NCBI RefSeq assembly: GCF_009362735.1
Contig: NZ_WHNP01000032.1
Span: 39,094-103,093, forward strand
Length of the DNA: 64,000 nucleotides
Reading direction: 5' to 3'
Source of the DNA: Paraburkholderia franconis
Lineage (GTDB): Bacteria > Pseudomonadota > Gammaproteobacteria > Burkholderiales > Burkholderiaceae
Translations under genes and position numbers: made by a program
Notes under the pieces: model-generated
The model's input: only the letters and a program-made list of their open reading frames with translations
The model's database searches: none
What the model was told of the DNA's origin: nothing
Shown here: piece after piece, positions 16,913-26,244 of the stretch
Layout of the letters: the number at the start of each line of letters is the position of its first letter
Numbering within the stretch: the stretch's first letter is position 1

Positions 16913-19396
16913 TCAGCTTTTCACGCGCGCCGAAGCGGGATCGTATGGTGCTTTCAGATGCAGCGTGGCAGGCAGCAGATCGCCGGCGACATCGATCTGA
17001 TAGCGGCCACTCGTGAGCCACGCTTGGTCGAGCGCGCCATCGTCGTCGCGCTTCACGTAACCCATCGCGACCGGGCAGCCGAGCGTATGCCCGAACGCCG
17101 CCGACGTGACGAAGCCCGCCACCTTGCCATCGCGCAGGATCGCCTCGCCGCCCCATAGCATGCGATCGCTTGCGCCGTCCGCGGTGAGCACGATGAGACG
17201 CTTGCGCAGCGGCTCGCCGCGCAGCTTGACGAGCGCATCGCGCCCGACGAACGGAATGTCCTTGTCGAGCTTGCACGCGAACGCGAGCCCCGCTTCGAAC
17301 GGGTTCGTATCCGGCGACAGCTCGCGTCCCCATGCGCGATAGCCTTTCTCGATGCGCAGCGACTCCAATGCGTAATAGCCCGCGTTTTTCACGCCGAAAC
17401 GCGCGCCCGCCTGATGCAGCGTTTCATAGACGCCCACCGCGAATTCGACGGGCACATACAGCTCCCAGCCGAGTTCGCCGACGTAGGTGATACGCGTCGC
17501 GCGCACCGTCGCATAGCCGATATCGACTTCGCGGCTCTGCCCGAACGCGAATGCCTCGTTGCTCCAGTCGGCCTTTGAGACGCTCGCGAGCAGATCGCGA
17601 GCGCACGGTCCCATCACCGCGAGCACCGCGTATTGACCGGTCACGTCGACCAGCATGCAGTGGCTGTCGTGCGGAATGCGTTTGGCGATCGTGTCGAAGT
17701 CGCGCGTGGTTTGCGCGGAGCCCGTGACGAGCAGATATTCGTCGGCGGCGAGACGCGTGAGCGTGAAATCCGATTCGTAGCCGCCGCGCGCGTTGAGCAT
17801 GCCCGTATAGACGGCCGTGCCGGGCGGCACCGAGACATCGTTCGCGACGATCTGTTGCAATACGGCTTCGGCATCGCGTCCCTTGACGAGAAATTTGGAG
17901 AACGACGTCATGTCGAAAAGGGCAACGCGTTCGCGGCATGCGCGATGTTCGTCGCCGCTCCAGGGCAGCCAGTTCTGCTGGCCGAACGCGTAGTCGATGC
18001 GCGCCTGCTCGCGCGTCGGCGCGAAGAAGTTCGCGCGTTCCCAGCCCATCTTGCTGCCGAAGCATGCGCCTTCGTCCCGCAGCAACGCATGAAGGGGCGA
18101 GCACCGGAAGGGCCGTGCGCTATCGAGTTCGCGATTCGGCCACGGCATCGCGTAGTGCAGGCCGAGCGTTTCCTTCACGCGGTCGTGCAGCCATGTGTCG
18201 TTGCCGTTGAAGCGCGCGAAGCGTCGAATGTCGACGGGCCATAGGTCCATCGTCGGCTCGCCCGCGACGATCCACTCGGCGAGCGCCATGCCCGCGCCAC
18301 CCGCCGACGCAATCCCCATCGAGTTGAATCCCGCGCCGACATAGAAGTTGCGCAGCTCGGGCGCTTCTCCAAGGATGAAGCTGTTGTCGGGCGTGAACGA
18401 CTCCGGGCCGTTGTAGAACTGGCGCACCTGGGCCGTCTCCAGCGCGGGCACGCGCTGCAGCGCGTTCTCCATCAGGATCTGGAATTGATCCCAGTCGTCG
18501 GGCAGCAACTGGAACTCGAAGTTCTCGGGAATGCCGTTCATGGCCCACGGCTTCGCATCCGGTTCGAAGCCGCCCATCACGAGGCCGCCCACTTCTTCCT
18601 TGAAGTAGATGTAGCCATCGGGGTCGCGCATTACTGGCAGATCGGGATGCACGCCCGCAATCCTCTCAGTGACGATGTAGTAGTGCTCGGCCGAATGCAG
18701 CGGCACGGTGACGCCGCACAGGCGTCCCACGGCCTTCGCCCACTGGCCCGCGCAATTGACGACGATCTCCGCCGCGATCGCGCCTTCATTGCCCGCCTTG
18801 TCGCGCCACGCGACGCCGCTCGCCTCGCGGCCCTTGCGTGTCTGCCGCGTGTGGATCGCGGTGACGCGCGTGTTCTCGGCGATACGCGCGCCGCGCCGTC
18901 GTGCGCCGCGCGCGAGCGCCTGCGTCAGATCGGTCGGGTTCGCCTTGCCGTCGCCGGGCAGCCAGACGGCACCGAGCAGGTCGTCGGTGCGCATCGGCGG
19001 CCACAGTTCGCCTGCTTCCTTCGGGCCGATCACGTCGCACGTCACGCCATACGCGCGCGCGACGGCGGCCGTGCGCTTCAGCTGCGTCATCCGCTCGGCC
19101 GTGCGCGCCACCGACAGCGAGCCGCATTGCTTCCAGCCCGTCGCGAGACCCGTGTCCGCTTCGAGCTCGGCGTAGAGCGCCGTCGAATAGCGGATCAGCT
19201 TCGTCATGCTTTCCTGCGCGCGCAACTGGCCGACGAGCCCCGCCGCATGCCACGTCGTGCCGCACGACAACTGGCCCTGTTCGAGCAGCACGACATCCGT
19301 CCAGCCGAGCTTCGTGAGATGCCAGGCGAGCGAGCATCCGATGATGCCGCCGCCCACGATGACGACGCGCGCCTGCGTCGGAAGATTGGTTGACAT
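16913..19396 (-). CDS. Dimethylglycine/sarcosine dehydrogenase-like FAD protein with GcvT domain
   Basis: An 827-residue two-part enzyme. Residues 1-~420 form a DAO-type FAD domain (VVIVGGGIIGCSLAWHL; CGTTWHAAG contains the His that binds FAD covalently in this family). Residues ~430-827 form FAO_M, GCV_T and GCV_T_C domains, ending in tetrahydrofolate-binding aminomethyltransferase folds (ESLRIEKGYRAWGRELSPDTNP). It should oxidatively demethylate dimethylglycine, sarcosine or a related N-methyl amine and pass the C1 unit to folate. ATG 19396 was chosen because the flavin motif follows within 12 residues; a longer frame has no family match. Divergent from the DeoR regulator. Confidence 0.87.
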   Translation of the reverse strand: MSTNLPTQARVVIVGGGIIGCSLAWHLTKLGWTDVVLLEQGQLSCGTTWHAAGLVGQLRAQESMTKLIRYSTALYAELEADTGLATGWKQCGSLSVARTAERMTQLKRTAAVARAYGVTCDVIGPKEAGELWPPMRTDDLLGAVWLPGDGKANPTDLTQALARGARRRGARIAENTRVTAIHTRQTRKGREASGVAWRDKAGNEGAIAAEIVVNCAGQWAKAVGRLCGVTVPLHSAEHYYIVTERIAGVHPDLPVMRDPDGYIYFKEEVGGLVMGGFEPDAKPWAMNGIPENFEFQLLPDDWDQFQILMENALQRVPALETAQVRQFYNGPESFTPDNSFILGEAPELRNFYVGAGFNSMGIASAGGAGMALAEWIVAGEPTMDLWPVDIRRFARFNGNDTWLHDRVKETLGLHYAMPWPNRELDSARPFRCSPLHALLRDEGACFGSKMGWERANFFAPTREQARIDYAFGQQNWLPWSGDEHRACRERVALFDMTSFSKFLVKGRDAEAVLQQIVANDVSVPPGTAVYTGMLNARGGYESDFTLTRLAADEYLLVTGSAQTTRDFDTIAKRIPHDSHCMLVDVTGQYAVLAVMGPCARDLLASVSKADWSNEAFAFGQSREVDIGYATVRATRITYVGELGWELYVPVEFAVGVYETLHQAGARFGVKNAGYYALESLRIEKGYRAWGRELSPDTNPFEAGLAFACKLDKDIPFVGRDALVKLRGEPLRKRLIVLTADGASDRMLWGGEAILRDGKVAGFVTSAAFGHTLGCPVAMGYVKRDDDGALDQAWLTSGRYQIDVAGDLLPATLHLKAPYDPASARVKS

Positions 19397-19417
19397 GTGT
19401 TGGATCTCGCCGGGATG

Positions 19418-19448
19418 TGTGGAAATGAGTTGAAATATGTGGAAATGA
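19418..19448. promoter_or_regulatory. Direct repeat between divergent genes, possible operator
   Basis: TGTGGAAATGA occurs at 19418-19428 and again at 19438-19448, 20 bases apart, so both would face the same side of the helix. It lies in the 212-base region between the dehydrogenase and the DeoR gene, where a shared regulator would bind. Binding is not shown. Confidence 0.35.
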
Positions 19449-19608
19449 TTTACTGGGTACTGTGCCGCAAAAATACGCACAATGCAACGTTTACGGGCAC
19501 ATTCAAGCAAGCGCGCAGAGCGAGCTTTGTGTGGAATTGCTTGGATTTATGTTGGCCTCGGGCAGGCGCGTCTGATAGACTCGCGCCAAATTCCAACCGC
19601 CGCCGCCG

Positions 19609-20403
19609 ATGTTCGCCACCCACCGACAGAACGAGATCCTGCGACTCGTCCGCGCGCAACAGACCTGCACGATCACCGATCTGGCGAACACGTTCGCCGT
19701 GTCCGATGAAACGATTCGTCGCGACCTGAAGCCGCTCGTCGCCGAAGGGCTGCTCGTCAAGGTGCATGGCGGCATCATGTTGCCCGCGCAACTTGACGAG
19801 CCGCCGTTCCGCCGCCGCATGGTCGAGCAGCGCGACGCCAAGCGCGCGATCGCGGCGCGCATCGCGCAAATGATCGGCGACGGCGATTCGCTGCTGCTCG
19901 ACGGCGGCACGACCTGCGTGCATATCGCTCACGCGCTCGAATCGCATTCGCGCCTGACGGTCGTCACCAATTCCGCTGAGATCGCGCGCCTGCTCGCGCC
20001 GCGCAACGGCAACCGCGTGCTGATGGCGGGCGGCGAACTGCGCGCCGACGATGCCTCTGCTGTTGGCGAGAGCGCGCTCGCTTTCGTCCGGCAATTCCAT
20101 GTGCGTTATGCGATCGTGTCGGTGACGGCCATCGACGCGAAGGGGCGCTTCATGGATGCGCAGCCCGCCGATGCCGCGCTTGCGCTCGCGGCGTTCTCGC
20201 AAGCGGAGCGGCGCGTCGTCGCCGCCGATCACACGAAGTTCGGCCACAGCGCGCTCGCTCATGTATTCGGCCCGGACGGTCTCGACATCCTCGTCACCGA
20301 TGTCGCGCCGGCTGCGGCGCTGTCGAAGGTTCTGGCGGCGGCTGGCGTCGAAACGATCTGCGCGGCGTCCGCGCCGGGTGAGGCAGGCGGGGCCGGCATC
20401 TGA
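19609..20403 (+). CDS. DeoR/GlpR-family transcriptional regulator
   Basis: A 264-residue repressor-type protein. The N-terminal DeoR helix-turn-helix reads ITDLANTFAVSDETIRRDLK followed by VKVHGGIM. The rest is the DeoRC sugar-phosphate-sensing domain with LLDGGTTCVHIAHAL and VVAADHTKFGHSAL, the family's ligand-site signatures. Regulators of this type usually sense a phosphorylated sugar or related intermediate. It is divergent from the dimethylglycine-dehydrogenase-like gene, which it may control, although that pairing of sensor and substrate is unusual. Confidence 0.88.
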   Translation: MFATHRQNEILRLVRAQQTCTITDLANTFAVSDETIRRDLKPLVAEGLLVKVHGGIMLPAQLDEPPFRRRMVEQRDAKRAIAARIAQMIGDGDSLLLDGGTTCVHIAHALESHSRLTVVTNSAEIARLLAPRNGNRVLMAGGELRADDASAVGESALAFVRQFHVRYAIVSVTAIDAKGRFMDAQPADAALALAAFSQAERRVVAADHTKFGHSALAHVFGPDGLDILVTDVAPAAALSKVLAAAGVETICAASAPGEAGGAGI

Positions 20404-21170
20404 TCGAGTGCGGCAGGCCGCATCAGCCGCGGACCTAAAGTGCAGCGCCGCAAGAGCCGCTAACCGGATCGATGGGACCGTCCTGGGCTCGCGCATTGGC
20501 CTGTGAGGCCGATAAGCCGCTTATCGCCGGGATCGGCCGATTTAACGAAATGGTTCACCGGCTGCCCAAAAATGAGAGGTTAATTGACTGATTGAATTCG
20601 TTCTAATAATCTTCACCCCGATTTAAATCGAAAGCGTCAACGGCGACGCTCGAATTGTTAAATCTTTCCGGTTACTGGCACGGACTCTTTTATTGCGTGA
20701 ATGTTAAATCCGCAAAAGGACGTTTGTGATGCAGTGCCACATGTGCCGGCGGGTTTGTCCGGCGGCCGGTTGTCAGTTGCCTGCCAGTCATTTCCAGCTG
20801 CGAAAGGCTGTGACACTCTCGCGTAAAGCGGGCAGCGGCGCTCGTTTCAGGGCGGCGGCACGATTAGCCTGTGAAGTACCGCAGAAAGCAAAATGCAAGA
20901 AAAATCCGCTCGCACCAGGCGGTCAAAAGAAGTCGATTTCGCGCCTCTTATAAACCGGCATTTCGATGAGCCGTAATAGGGTGCGAAGGCATTAAAGCAA
21001 TATCGGGCTATCAAGGCATTGTCGGGCAATGTGAAGGAATTGGCCCGCAATCGATGCAGGGCTTGAAGAACCGGGTCAATGTGGAATTCCAGTTTCATAT
21101 TGCCGTTTGTGGTCCTTCATCAACGATTTCCCGGTCGGACGGAAACAACGATTGAGCGTTGCGGGGTTTT
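20404..21170. other. Long intergenic region with a candidate promoter and weak small ORF
   Basis: About 770 bases without a confident gene. A sigma70-like pair, TTGACT (20584-20589) and TAATCT (20607-20612), is spaced by 17 bases in an AT-rich patch. A 75-codon plus-strand frame begins at GTG 20726 after AAAGGA and encodes CHMCRRVC near its start, then a basic tail. No family is recognised and codon use is not persuasive. GATAAG-CCG-CTTATC near 20512 is a short inverted repeat. Confidence 0.35.
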
Positions 21171-21854
21171 ATGAGAATTGCAGTTCTGGAGGAGACACAG
21201 GCGCAAGCCGATTTCGTGTGCGGGACGCTGTCGGCCGCGGGGCACAGCTGCCATGCATTCGACAATGGACATGCGCTGATCGGGCAACTGCGTAGCCAGC
21301 CGTTCGATCTGCTCGTGCTCGATCGCGATGCGCCGGGCCTGCCGGCTGACGACGTGCTGCACTGGGTCCGCGAGAATCTCACCGAGCGTCTGCCCGTCCT
21401 CCTGATAACGGGCACAGACGATACGTCCGACCAGATAGCGGACGTCGACGATTGTCTCGTCAAGCCCATCAGTGCGGCGACGCTGCTCGCGCGCGTCGGC
21501 ATGCTGCTGCGCGGCACCGGCCAGGAGCTGATAGCGGGGAAGGAAGTGTTCGGCGAATACGAATTCGAGCCGGGCTCGAAGCGCGTCCATGTGCGCGGCC
21601 ATTCCGTCACGCTCACGCACAAGGAATTCGAACTCGCGCTGCTGCTGTTCAAGCACTTGAGCCGGCCGCTGTCGCGCTCGCATATTCTCGATGCGATCTG
21701 GAAACAGGCGGCGTCCATTCCGTCGCGGACGATGGACACGCATGTGTCGATGCTGCGCACGAAACTCGGCTTGCGTCCCGAGAACGGCTATCGGCTGATG
21801 CCGATCTACGGCTACGGCTACCGGCTCGAACGCATCGAAAAGGGCGAAACGTAA
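21171..21854 (+). CDS. OmpR/PhoB-type response regulator, orphan
   Basis: A 227-residue response regulator: N-terminal receiver with phospho-acceptor Asp51 in LLVLDRDAP and a conserved lysine in CLVKPIS, then a C-terminal winged helix (LTHKEFELALLLF, ending GYGYRLE). ATG 21171 matches the family N-terminus MRIAVLEE; the frame opens 12 bases earlier without benefit. No histidine kinase gene lies beside it, so its partner is elsewhere, or it works without one. It precedes the convergent cobalamin block 1, with no sign that it belongs to it. Confidence 0.88.
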   Translation: MRIAVLEETQAQADFVCGTLSAAGHSCHAFDNGHALIGQLRSQPFDLLVLDRDAPGLPADDVLHWVRENLTERLPVLLITGTDDTSDQIADVDDCLVKPISAATLLARVGMLLRGTGQELIAGKEVFGEYEFEPGSKRVHVRGHSVTLTHKEFELALLLFKHLSRPLSRSHILDAIWKQAASIPSRTMDTHVSMLRTKLGLRPENGYRLMPIYGYGYRLERIEKGET

Positions 21855-21884
21855 GCAGCGCGCGAAAAGCCGTTTGAGCGGCCC

Positions 21885-22586
21885 TTACCGCGCATTATCG
21901 TGCCGATGCTGCTGCATCGACCGCGCTTCTTCGCAAGCGGATGTCTGATCGCGCCACGTGTTCTCGAAGAGGCACGCATCGATCGGCATGCGCTTCGCCC
22001 AGCCTTCCGATTCGAGCATCGGCTCGGGATAGAAACGCTCCACATGCCCGAGACACAGAATGGCGACAGGCCGTGCGCCCTCCGGCATGCCGAGCATCGC
22101 GCGCACTTCGTCGGCATCGAACAGCGAAACCCAGCCCATTCCAAGCCCTTCCGCGCGCGCCGCGAGCCACATGTTCTGGACCGCGCACGCCACCGAAGCC
22201 AGATCCATTTCCGGCAGCGTGCGCCTTCCGAAGATGTGCTTCTCGCGGCCGTCCATCAGCGCCATCACCAGCAGTTCGCCGCACTCGAGCATGCCTTCGA
22301 CCTTGAGCTTCATGAACTCGTCGCGCCGCTTGCCGAGCGCATCCGCCGTCAGCACACGCTCGCGTTCGACGGCGGCATGCAGCTTTTGCCGAAGCGCGGG
22401 ATCGGTGATGCGGCCGATCCGCCACGGCTGCATGTAGCCGACGCTCGGCGCATGATGCGCGGCGTCGACAAGGCGCGCGAGCACGGCGGGATCGACGGGC
22501 GTGGGCACGAAGTGGCGCATGTCGCGCCGCTCGTAGATCGCGCGGTAGACCGCCGCGCGTTCGGCGTCGTCAAAAGGCTCGGCCAT
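21885..22586 (-). CDS. bluB: 5,6-dimethylbenzimidazole synthase
   Basis: A 233-residue nitroreductase-fold flavoenzyme that cleaves reduced FMN with oxygen to form 5,6-dimethylbenzimidazole, the lower ligand of cobalamin. BluB features visible are YERRDMRHF near residue 19, HAPSVGYMQPWRIGRI, and AARAEGLGMGWVSLF. It is the last gene of cobalamin block 1 and its start overlaps the cobB end by 17 bases. Its presence fits an aerobic organism that makes true B12 rather than pseudo-B12. Confidence 0.93.
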   Translation of the reverse strand: MAEPFDDAERAAVYRAIYERRDMRHFVPTPVDPAVLARLVDAAHHAPSVGYMQPWRIGRITDPALRQKLHAAVERERVLTADALGKRRDEFMKLKVEGMLECGELLVMALMDGREKHIFGRRTLPEMDLASVACAVQNMWLAARAEGLGMGWVSLFDADEVRAMLGMPEGARPVAILCLGHVERFYPEPMLESEGWAKRMPIDACLFENTWRDQTSACEEARSMQQHRHDNAR

Positions 22587-23874
22587 CGAAGAGGGCAGCC
22601 GCGAAGGCTGGGTTGGACGGCCAGTAGCCGTGCATGTAAGTGGCGACGATCGAACCCTGACGATAGACGGCTTCGCCGGGTGCGTCGGACTGTGCGCGCG
22701 TCGCGTGACGCACGGGCGCGAGCGGCGTGCTCACGCGCGAGTAGTGAAACGTGTGGCCCGTCAGCGTGCCGTGCACGCTGTCGTCGATCTGCTGCATGCC
22801 GAGCGCGGTGAAACGCGTCTGCATCGCGGCATGGCCGGGCAGCAGGCCGAGCATTGGCGTCGTGACCCCTTGCGTGTCGGTGACGCTGTCGAGCAGATAC
22901 AGCATCCCGCCGCATTCGGCGACGATGGTTTTGTTGGCAGCCACATGCGCGCGGACGGATGCCGCGCTGCGCGCGTTGGCCGCGAGCGCAGGCGCATGCA
23001 GTTCCGGATAGCCGCCCGGCAGATAGAGTGCGTTCGCATCGACGGGAACGGGCTCGTCGGCGAGCGGCGAGAACCAGGTGATGCGCGCGCCCAGCGCTTC
23101 GAGCAACTGCACGTTCGCCGGGTAGATAAACGCGAACGCGGCATCGCGCGCGACGGCGATATGCATGCCGTCGAGCAGTCGCGGCAACGGTGCTTCGTGC
23201 GCGGGTTCGTCGAACGTCACGACAGGCGGAAGTTGCGCGAGCGCGGTCGATGCGAGCGCATCGGCCGCGCGGTCGAGCCGTGCGTCGAGGTCATCGATCT
23301 CCGCGGCTTGAAGCAAGCCCAGATGTCGATCGGGCAACTCGATTGCCTCGGTGCTCGACAGATAGCCGAGCATCTGCAGATCGGCGGGCAGCGACTCTTC
23401 GAGCATCTGCGCATGACGCGCGGAGCCGACCCGGTTCGCGAACACGCCATGAAACGGCACGTCCGGCCGAAAACGCGCGAGGCCGAACGCGACCGCGCCG
23501 AAGGTCTGCGCCATCGCTTTCGCCGAAATCACGGCGACGACGGGTACGTTGAATTTCGCGGCGAGATCGGCGCTGCTCGGCGTGCCGTCGAAAAGGCCCA
23601 TTACGCCTTCGATCAGGATCAGATCGGCGTCGCGCGCCGCTTCGGCGAGCAGCGAACGACATGCGCGTTCGCCGACCATCCACAAATCCAGCGACAGCAC
23701 GCTCGCGCCGCTCGCGCGCGCGAGGATCATCGGGTCAAGGAAATCCGGGCCCGTCTTGAACACGCGCACGTCGCGCCCCATCCGCCGATGATGCCGCGCG
23801 AGCGCAGCCGTGATCGTCGTCTTGCCCTGGCCCGACGCCGGCGCGCTGATGAAGAGAGCGGGGCACGCGGGCAT
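22570..23874 (-). CDS. cobB: Cobyrinate/hydrogenobyrinate a,c-diamide synthase
   Basis: A 434-residue enzyme that amidates the a and c carboxylates of the corrin ring using glutamine and ATP. The N-terminal dethiobiotin-synthase-like domain has the P-loop SAPASGQGKTT; the C-terminal type I glutamine amidotransferase domain has its nucleophilic cysteine in VAECGGMLYLLD and a late histidine in THSVRTYMHGYWPSN-like sequence (VATYMHGYW). It starts 3 bases after the cobO stop. Cob(II)yrinic acid a,c-diamide made here or its cobalt-free form is the substrate of CobN chelatase and CobO. Confidence 0.93.
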   Translation of the reverse strand: MPACPALFISAPASGQGKTTITAALARHHRRMGRDVRVFKTGPDFLDPMILARASGASVLSLDLWMVGERACRSLLAEAARDADLILIEGVMGLFDGTPSSADLAAKFNVPVVAVISAKAMAQTFGAVAFGLARFRPDVPFHGVFANRVGSARHAQMLEESLPADLQMLGYLSSTEAIELPDRHLGLLQAAEIDDLDARLDRAADALASTALAQLPPVVTFDEPAHEAPLPRLLDGMHIAVARDAAFAFIYPANVQLLEALGARITWFSPLADEPVPVDANALYLPGGYPELHAPALAANARSAASVRAHVAANKTIVAECGGMLYLLDSVTDTQGVTTPMLGLLPGHAAMQTRFTALGMQQIDDSVHGTLTGHTFHYSRVSTPLAPVRHATRAQSDAPGEAVYRQGSIVATYMHGYWPSNPAFAAALFDGRAF

Positions 23875-23877
23875 CGT

Positions 23878-24480
23878 TCAGAACTCCACGCCGCGCTGCG
23901 CCTTCACGTGCTGCTCGCGATACGGATGCTTGACGAGGCGCATTTCGGTGACGAGATCGGCGGCGTCGATCAGCGCGTCGGGCGCGTGGCGTCCCGTGAT
24001 GACGACGTGCAGCATCTCGGGCCGCGCGTTGACGACGCTCAACACTTCATCGAGCGGGAGATATTCGTACTTCAGCACGGTGTTCAGCTCGTCGAGGATC
24101 ACCATCTGATACTCGCCGCTTTCGATCATGCGGCGCGCTTCGTTCCAGCCTTTGCGCGCGGTCGCGATGTCGGCTTCGCGGTCCTGCGTGTTCCACGTGT
24201 AGCCGTCGCCCATCGTGACGAAATCGCAGTTAGCCTGCGCGCCGAGAAAGTCGCGCTCCGACGTATGCAGCGCGCCCTTGATGAACTGCACGACACCAAG
24301 CTTCAGGCCGTGGCCGAGCACGCGCACGGCCATGCCGAACGCCGCGGTGGACTTGCCCTTGCCCGTGCCCGTGTAGACGATCAGCAGGCCTTTTTCGATG
24401 GTCGCCTGCGCCTGCTTCTTCTCGTGGCCTTCGCGGCGGCGCTGCGTCATGCGTGCGTGCGATTCGGGATCGGTCTTCAT
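23878..24480 (-). CDS. cobO: Cob(I)yrinic acid a,c-diamide adenosyltransferase
   Basis: A 200-residue CobA/CobO-type ATP:corrinoid adenosyltransferase that transfers adenosyl from ATP to cobalt(I) of the corrinoid. The P-loop reads GTGKGKSTAAFGMAVRVLGHG and the conserved EIILDELN-type strand reads MVILDELNTVLKYEYLP. Length is normal for the family (about 200). The start overlaps the cobE stop by 4 bases, and cobB follows after 3 bases, so the genes are tightly coupled. Confidence 0.93.
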   Translation of the reverse strand: MKTDPESHARMTQRRREGHEKKQAQATIEKGLLIVYTGTGKGKSTAAFGMAVRVLGHGLKLGVVQFIKGALHTSERDFLGAQANCDFVTMGDGYTWNTQDREADIATARKGWNEARRMIESGEYQMVILDELNTVLKYEYLPLDEVLSVVNARPEMLHVVITGRHAPDALIDAADLVTEMRLVKHPYREQHVKAQRGVEF

Positions 24481-24911
24481 CGATTGTCCTTCGTTCGGTG
24501 TGTGTCGTTTGAGTGTTGATGTATGGCGCTGATGTCATCGGCGGAGCACGCGATCGCGACCGTGACGCCATCGCGCGCGCGTTTGTGCACGAGCAGCCGT
24601 CCATTTTGCGCCGCGAGCAGCGCGCACGGTTCGCAGACGCCATCGACGCCCATATGCTCGCGCACGGCTTGCGATGCATTCGTATGCGCGTCGAGCGCGG
24701 CGATCTGTTCGCGCGTGAAGGTGCGCAACGGCAATGCGTGGCGTGCGCAGAACGCGACGAGGCCGGCTTCGCCGGCTTTCACATCGATGGTTGCGACGGC
24801 GCTGAGCGCTTCGAACGGCAACATATCGCCGAGTGCATCGCGCACGGCCGCTTCGATCTGTTCGGCCGACACGTCGCGCCGGCAACCGATGCCCACGATG
24901 CCCCCCGTCAT
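24477..24911 (-). CDS. cobE: CobE / CbiG C-terminal domain protein
   Basis: A 144-residue protein matching the CobE/CbiG_C fold: VGIGCRRDVSAEQIEAAV near the N-terminus, then ATIDVKAGEAGLVAFCARHALPLRTF and VCEPCALLAAQNGRLLVHK. CobE is needed in aerobic B12 synthesis and is thought to bind ring-contracted intermediates. ATG 24911 was chosen because it overlaps the cobA stop by 4 bases; the longer open frame runs antiparallel through cobA and is not family-like. A second, CbiG-type domain is fused to CobJ elsewhere in the window. Confidence 0.82.
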   Translation of the reverse strand: MTGGIVGIGCRRDVSAEQIEAAVRDALGDMLPFEALSAVATIDVKAGEAGLVAFCARHALPLRTFTREQIAALDAHTNASQAVREHMGVDGVCEPCALLAAQNGRLLVHKRARDGVTVAIACSADDISAIHQHSNDTHRTKDNR

Positions 24912-25654
24912 GACGATGCGTGCTGAAGGAATGCATCGACGGGCGCAGCCAGCGACGCGACGCCGCCGATCACGACGATCGAAGGCGAGCCCAGCCCCGC
25001 ATCCGCGACCCGCATGGTGAGATCGCGCAACGCCGCGCATACGTGACGCTGCTCGGGCCGCGTCGCCGATTCGATTGCGGCGCACGGCGTATCCGGCGAC
25101 ATGTCGGCGCGCAACAGCGCGTCGACGATCTCGTTCAGGCGGCGCATCCCCATGTAGATCACGAGCGTCATCCGAGTGGCGGCAAGCGCGGACCAGTCGG
25201 CTTCGCGCTCGCCCGCGCCGTGGCCCGTGACGAAGATCACGCCCTGCGCGTAATCGCGATGCGTGACGGGAATGCCGATTGCCGCGGGCGCGGCGATGCC
25301 TGCCGTGATTCCGCTGACGATCTCGACGTGCACGCCCGCCGCCTGCAACGCCTGCTGCTCTTCGCCGCCGCGTCCGAACACGAACGGATCGCCGCCCTTC
25401 AGACGCGCGACGCTGCGGCCCGCGCGCAAATGATCGAGCATCGTCGCGACGATTGCGGATTGTGGCGTCGATGCGTGGCCGCCGCGTTTGCCGACGTGGA
25501 CGATCAGCGCATCGTCGCGCGCGAATTGCAGGACTTCGGGATTCACGAGATCGTCGACGAGCACGACGTCGGCCTGCGCGAGCGCGCGGACGGCCTTGAG
25601 CGTCAGCAGTTCGACGTCGCCGGGGCCGGCGCCGATCAGCCAGGCGCGGTTCAT
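24908..25654 (-). CDS. cobA: Uroporphyrinogen-III C-methyltransferase
   Basis: A 248-residue SUMT that adds two methyl groups from S-adenosylmethionine to uroporphyrinogen III, giving precorrin-2, the branch point to cobalamin and siroheme. Family motifs are IGAGPGDVELLTLKA at the N-terminus, VHVGKRGG, RLKGGDPFVFGRGGEE and GITAGIAAPAAIGIPVTHR. It lacks the CysG dehydrogenase/ferrochelatase half. ATG 25654 is where the family begins; the open frame upstream is leader RNA. It is the first gene after a cobalamin riboswitch and so probably leads the block 1 operon. Confidence 0.93.
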   Translation of the reverse strand: MNRAWLIGAGPGDVELLTLKAVRALAQADVVLVDDLVNPEVLQFARDDALIVHVGKRGGHASTPQSAIVATMLDHLRAGRSVARLKGGDPFVFGRGGEEQQALQAAGVHVEIVSGITAGIAAPAAIGIPVTHRDYAQGVIFVTGHGAGEREADWSALAATRMTLVIYMGMRRLNEIVDALLRADMSPDTPCAAIESATRPEQRHVCAALRDLTMRVADAGLGSPSIVVIGGVASLAAPVDAFLQHASS

Positions 25655-25854
25655 TGCGAATGGAGCGCCGCTGCGTGGGCGGGCCTTGAAGAAATGTGGG
25701 TCATGCGATGCTGCATTTGATGCGCGGCGCCATTGCCCGAAACCCGCTTGTAAACGGTCGTGCAAGCAGCGTGTCGCGCGTGGGCGCTGGCGTCCGTTTC
25801 CCGCGGCTCCAGCGAATGGCGAACGGTTTCGTCCGTCTCGTCGCCCCCTTGCAT

Positions 25855-26062
25855 CTGGCCGGTATCCGGGCTGACGGCTCATCGCGTTCGCCTTCCCACT
25901 TGCATGATGCAGGCAGTGGCCTTGAACGCACTGCGCGGAAATTGTTCTTTCCGCTCGCCGCGTGACCGTTGCGGGGACAGCACAGGCTGAGCACTTCATT
26001 CGCCGCACGACATGTGCCGTACAAAAGAGGCGCTTCCCTGTTTCCCGTTTAACCGTGCAAGC
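25855..26062 (-). promoter_or_regulatory. Cobalamin riboswitch controlling cobA-cobE-cobO-cobB-bluB
   Basis: Read on the minus strand, this leader shows the conserved cobalamin-riboswitch elements in order: GTTAAACGGGAA near 26055, TGTCCCCGCAACGGT near 25970-25985, GCCACTG near 25917 and AGCCCGGATACCGGCC (B12 box region) near 25858-25873. The expression platform is about 200 bases before the cobA start. When adenosylcobalamin is plentiful it should reduce expression of block 1. The exact ends are estimated. Confidence 0.9.
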
Positions 26063-26244
26063 GAACGCAGGCACGGCACCAGACGCGCGCATACGATAGC
26101 ACAGCCGACCTTGCGCGTCGCTGCGGAATTTCCTCGATGGGCACGCTGCAACGGGGACGAAGAAAGCATGCCGGCTCTATTCTTGACGCTCTTCGCGTGC
26201 GAGCCTAAACTCGCACGCACTCTGGTGCTCGCGCGCGCTTTCTG

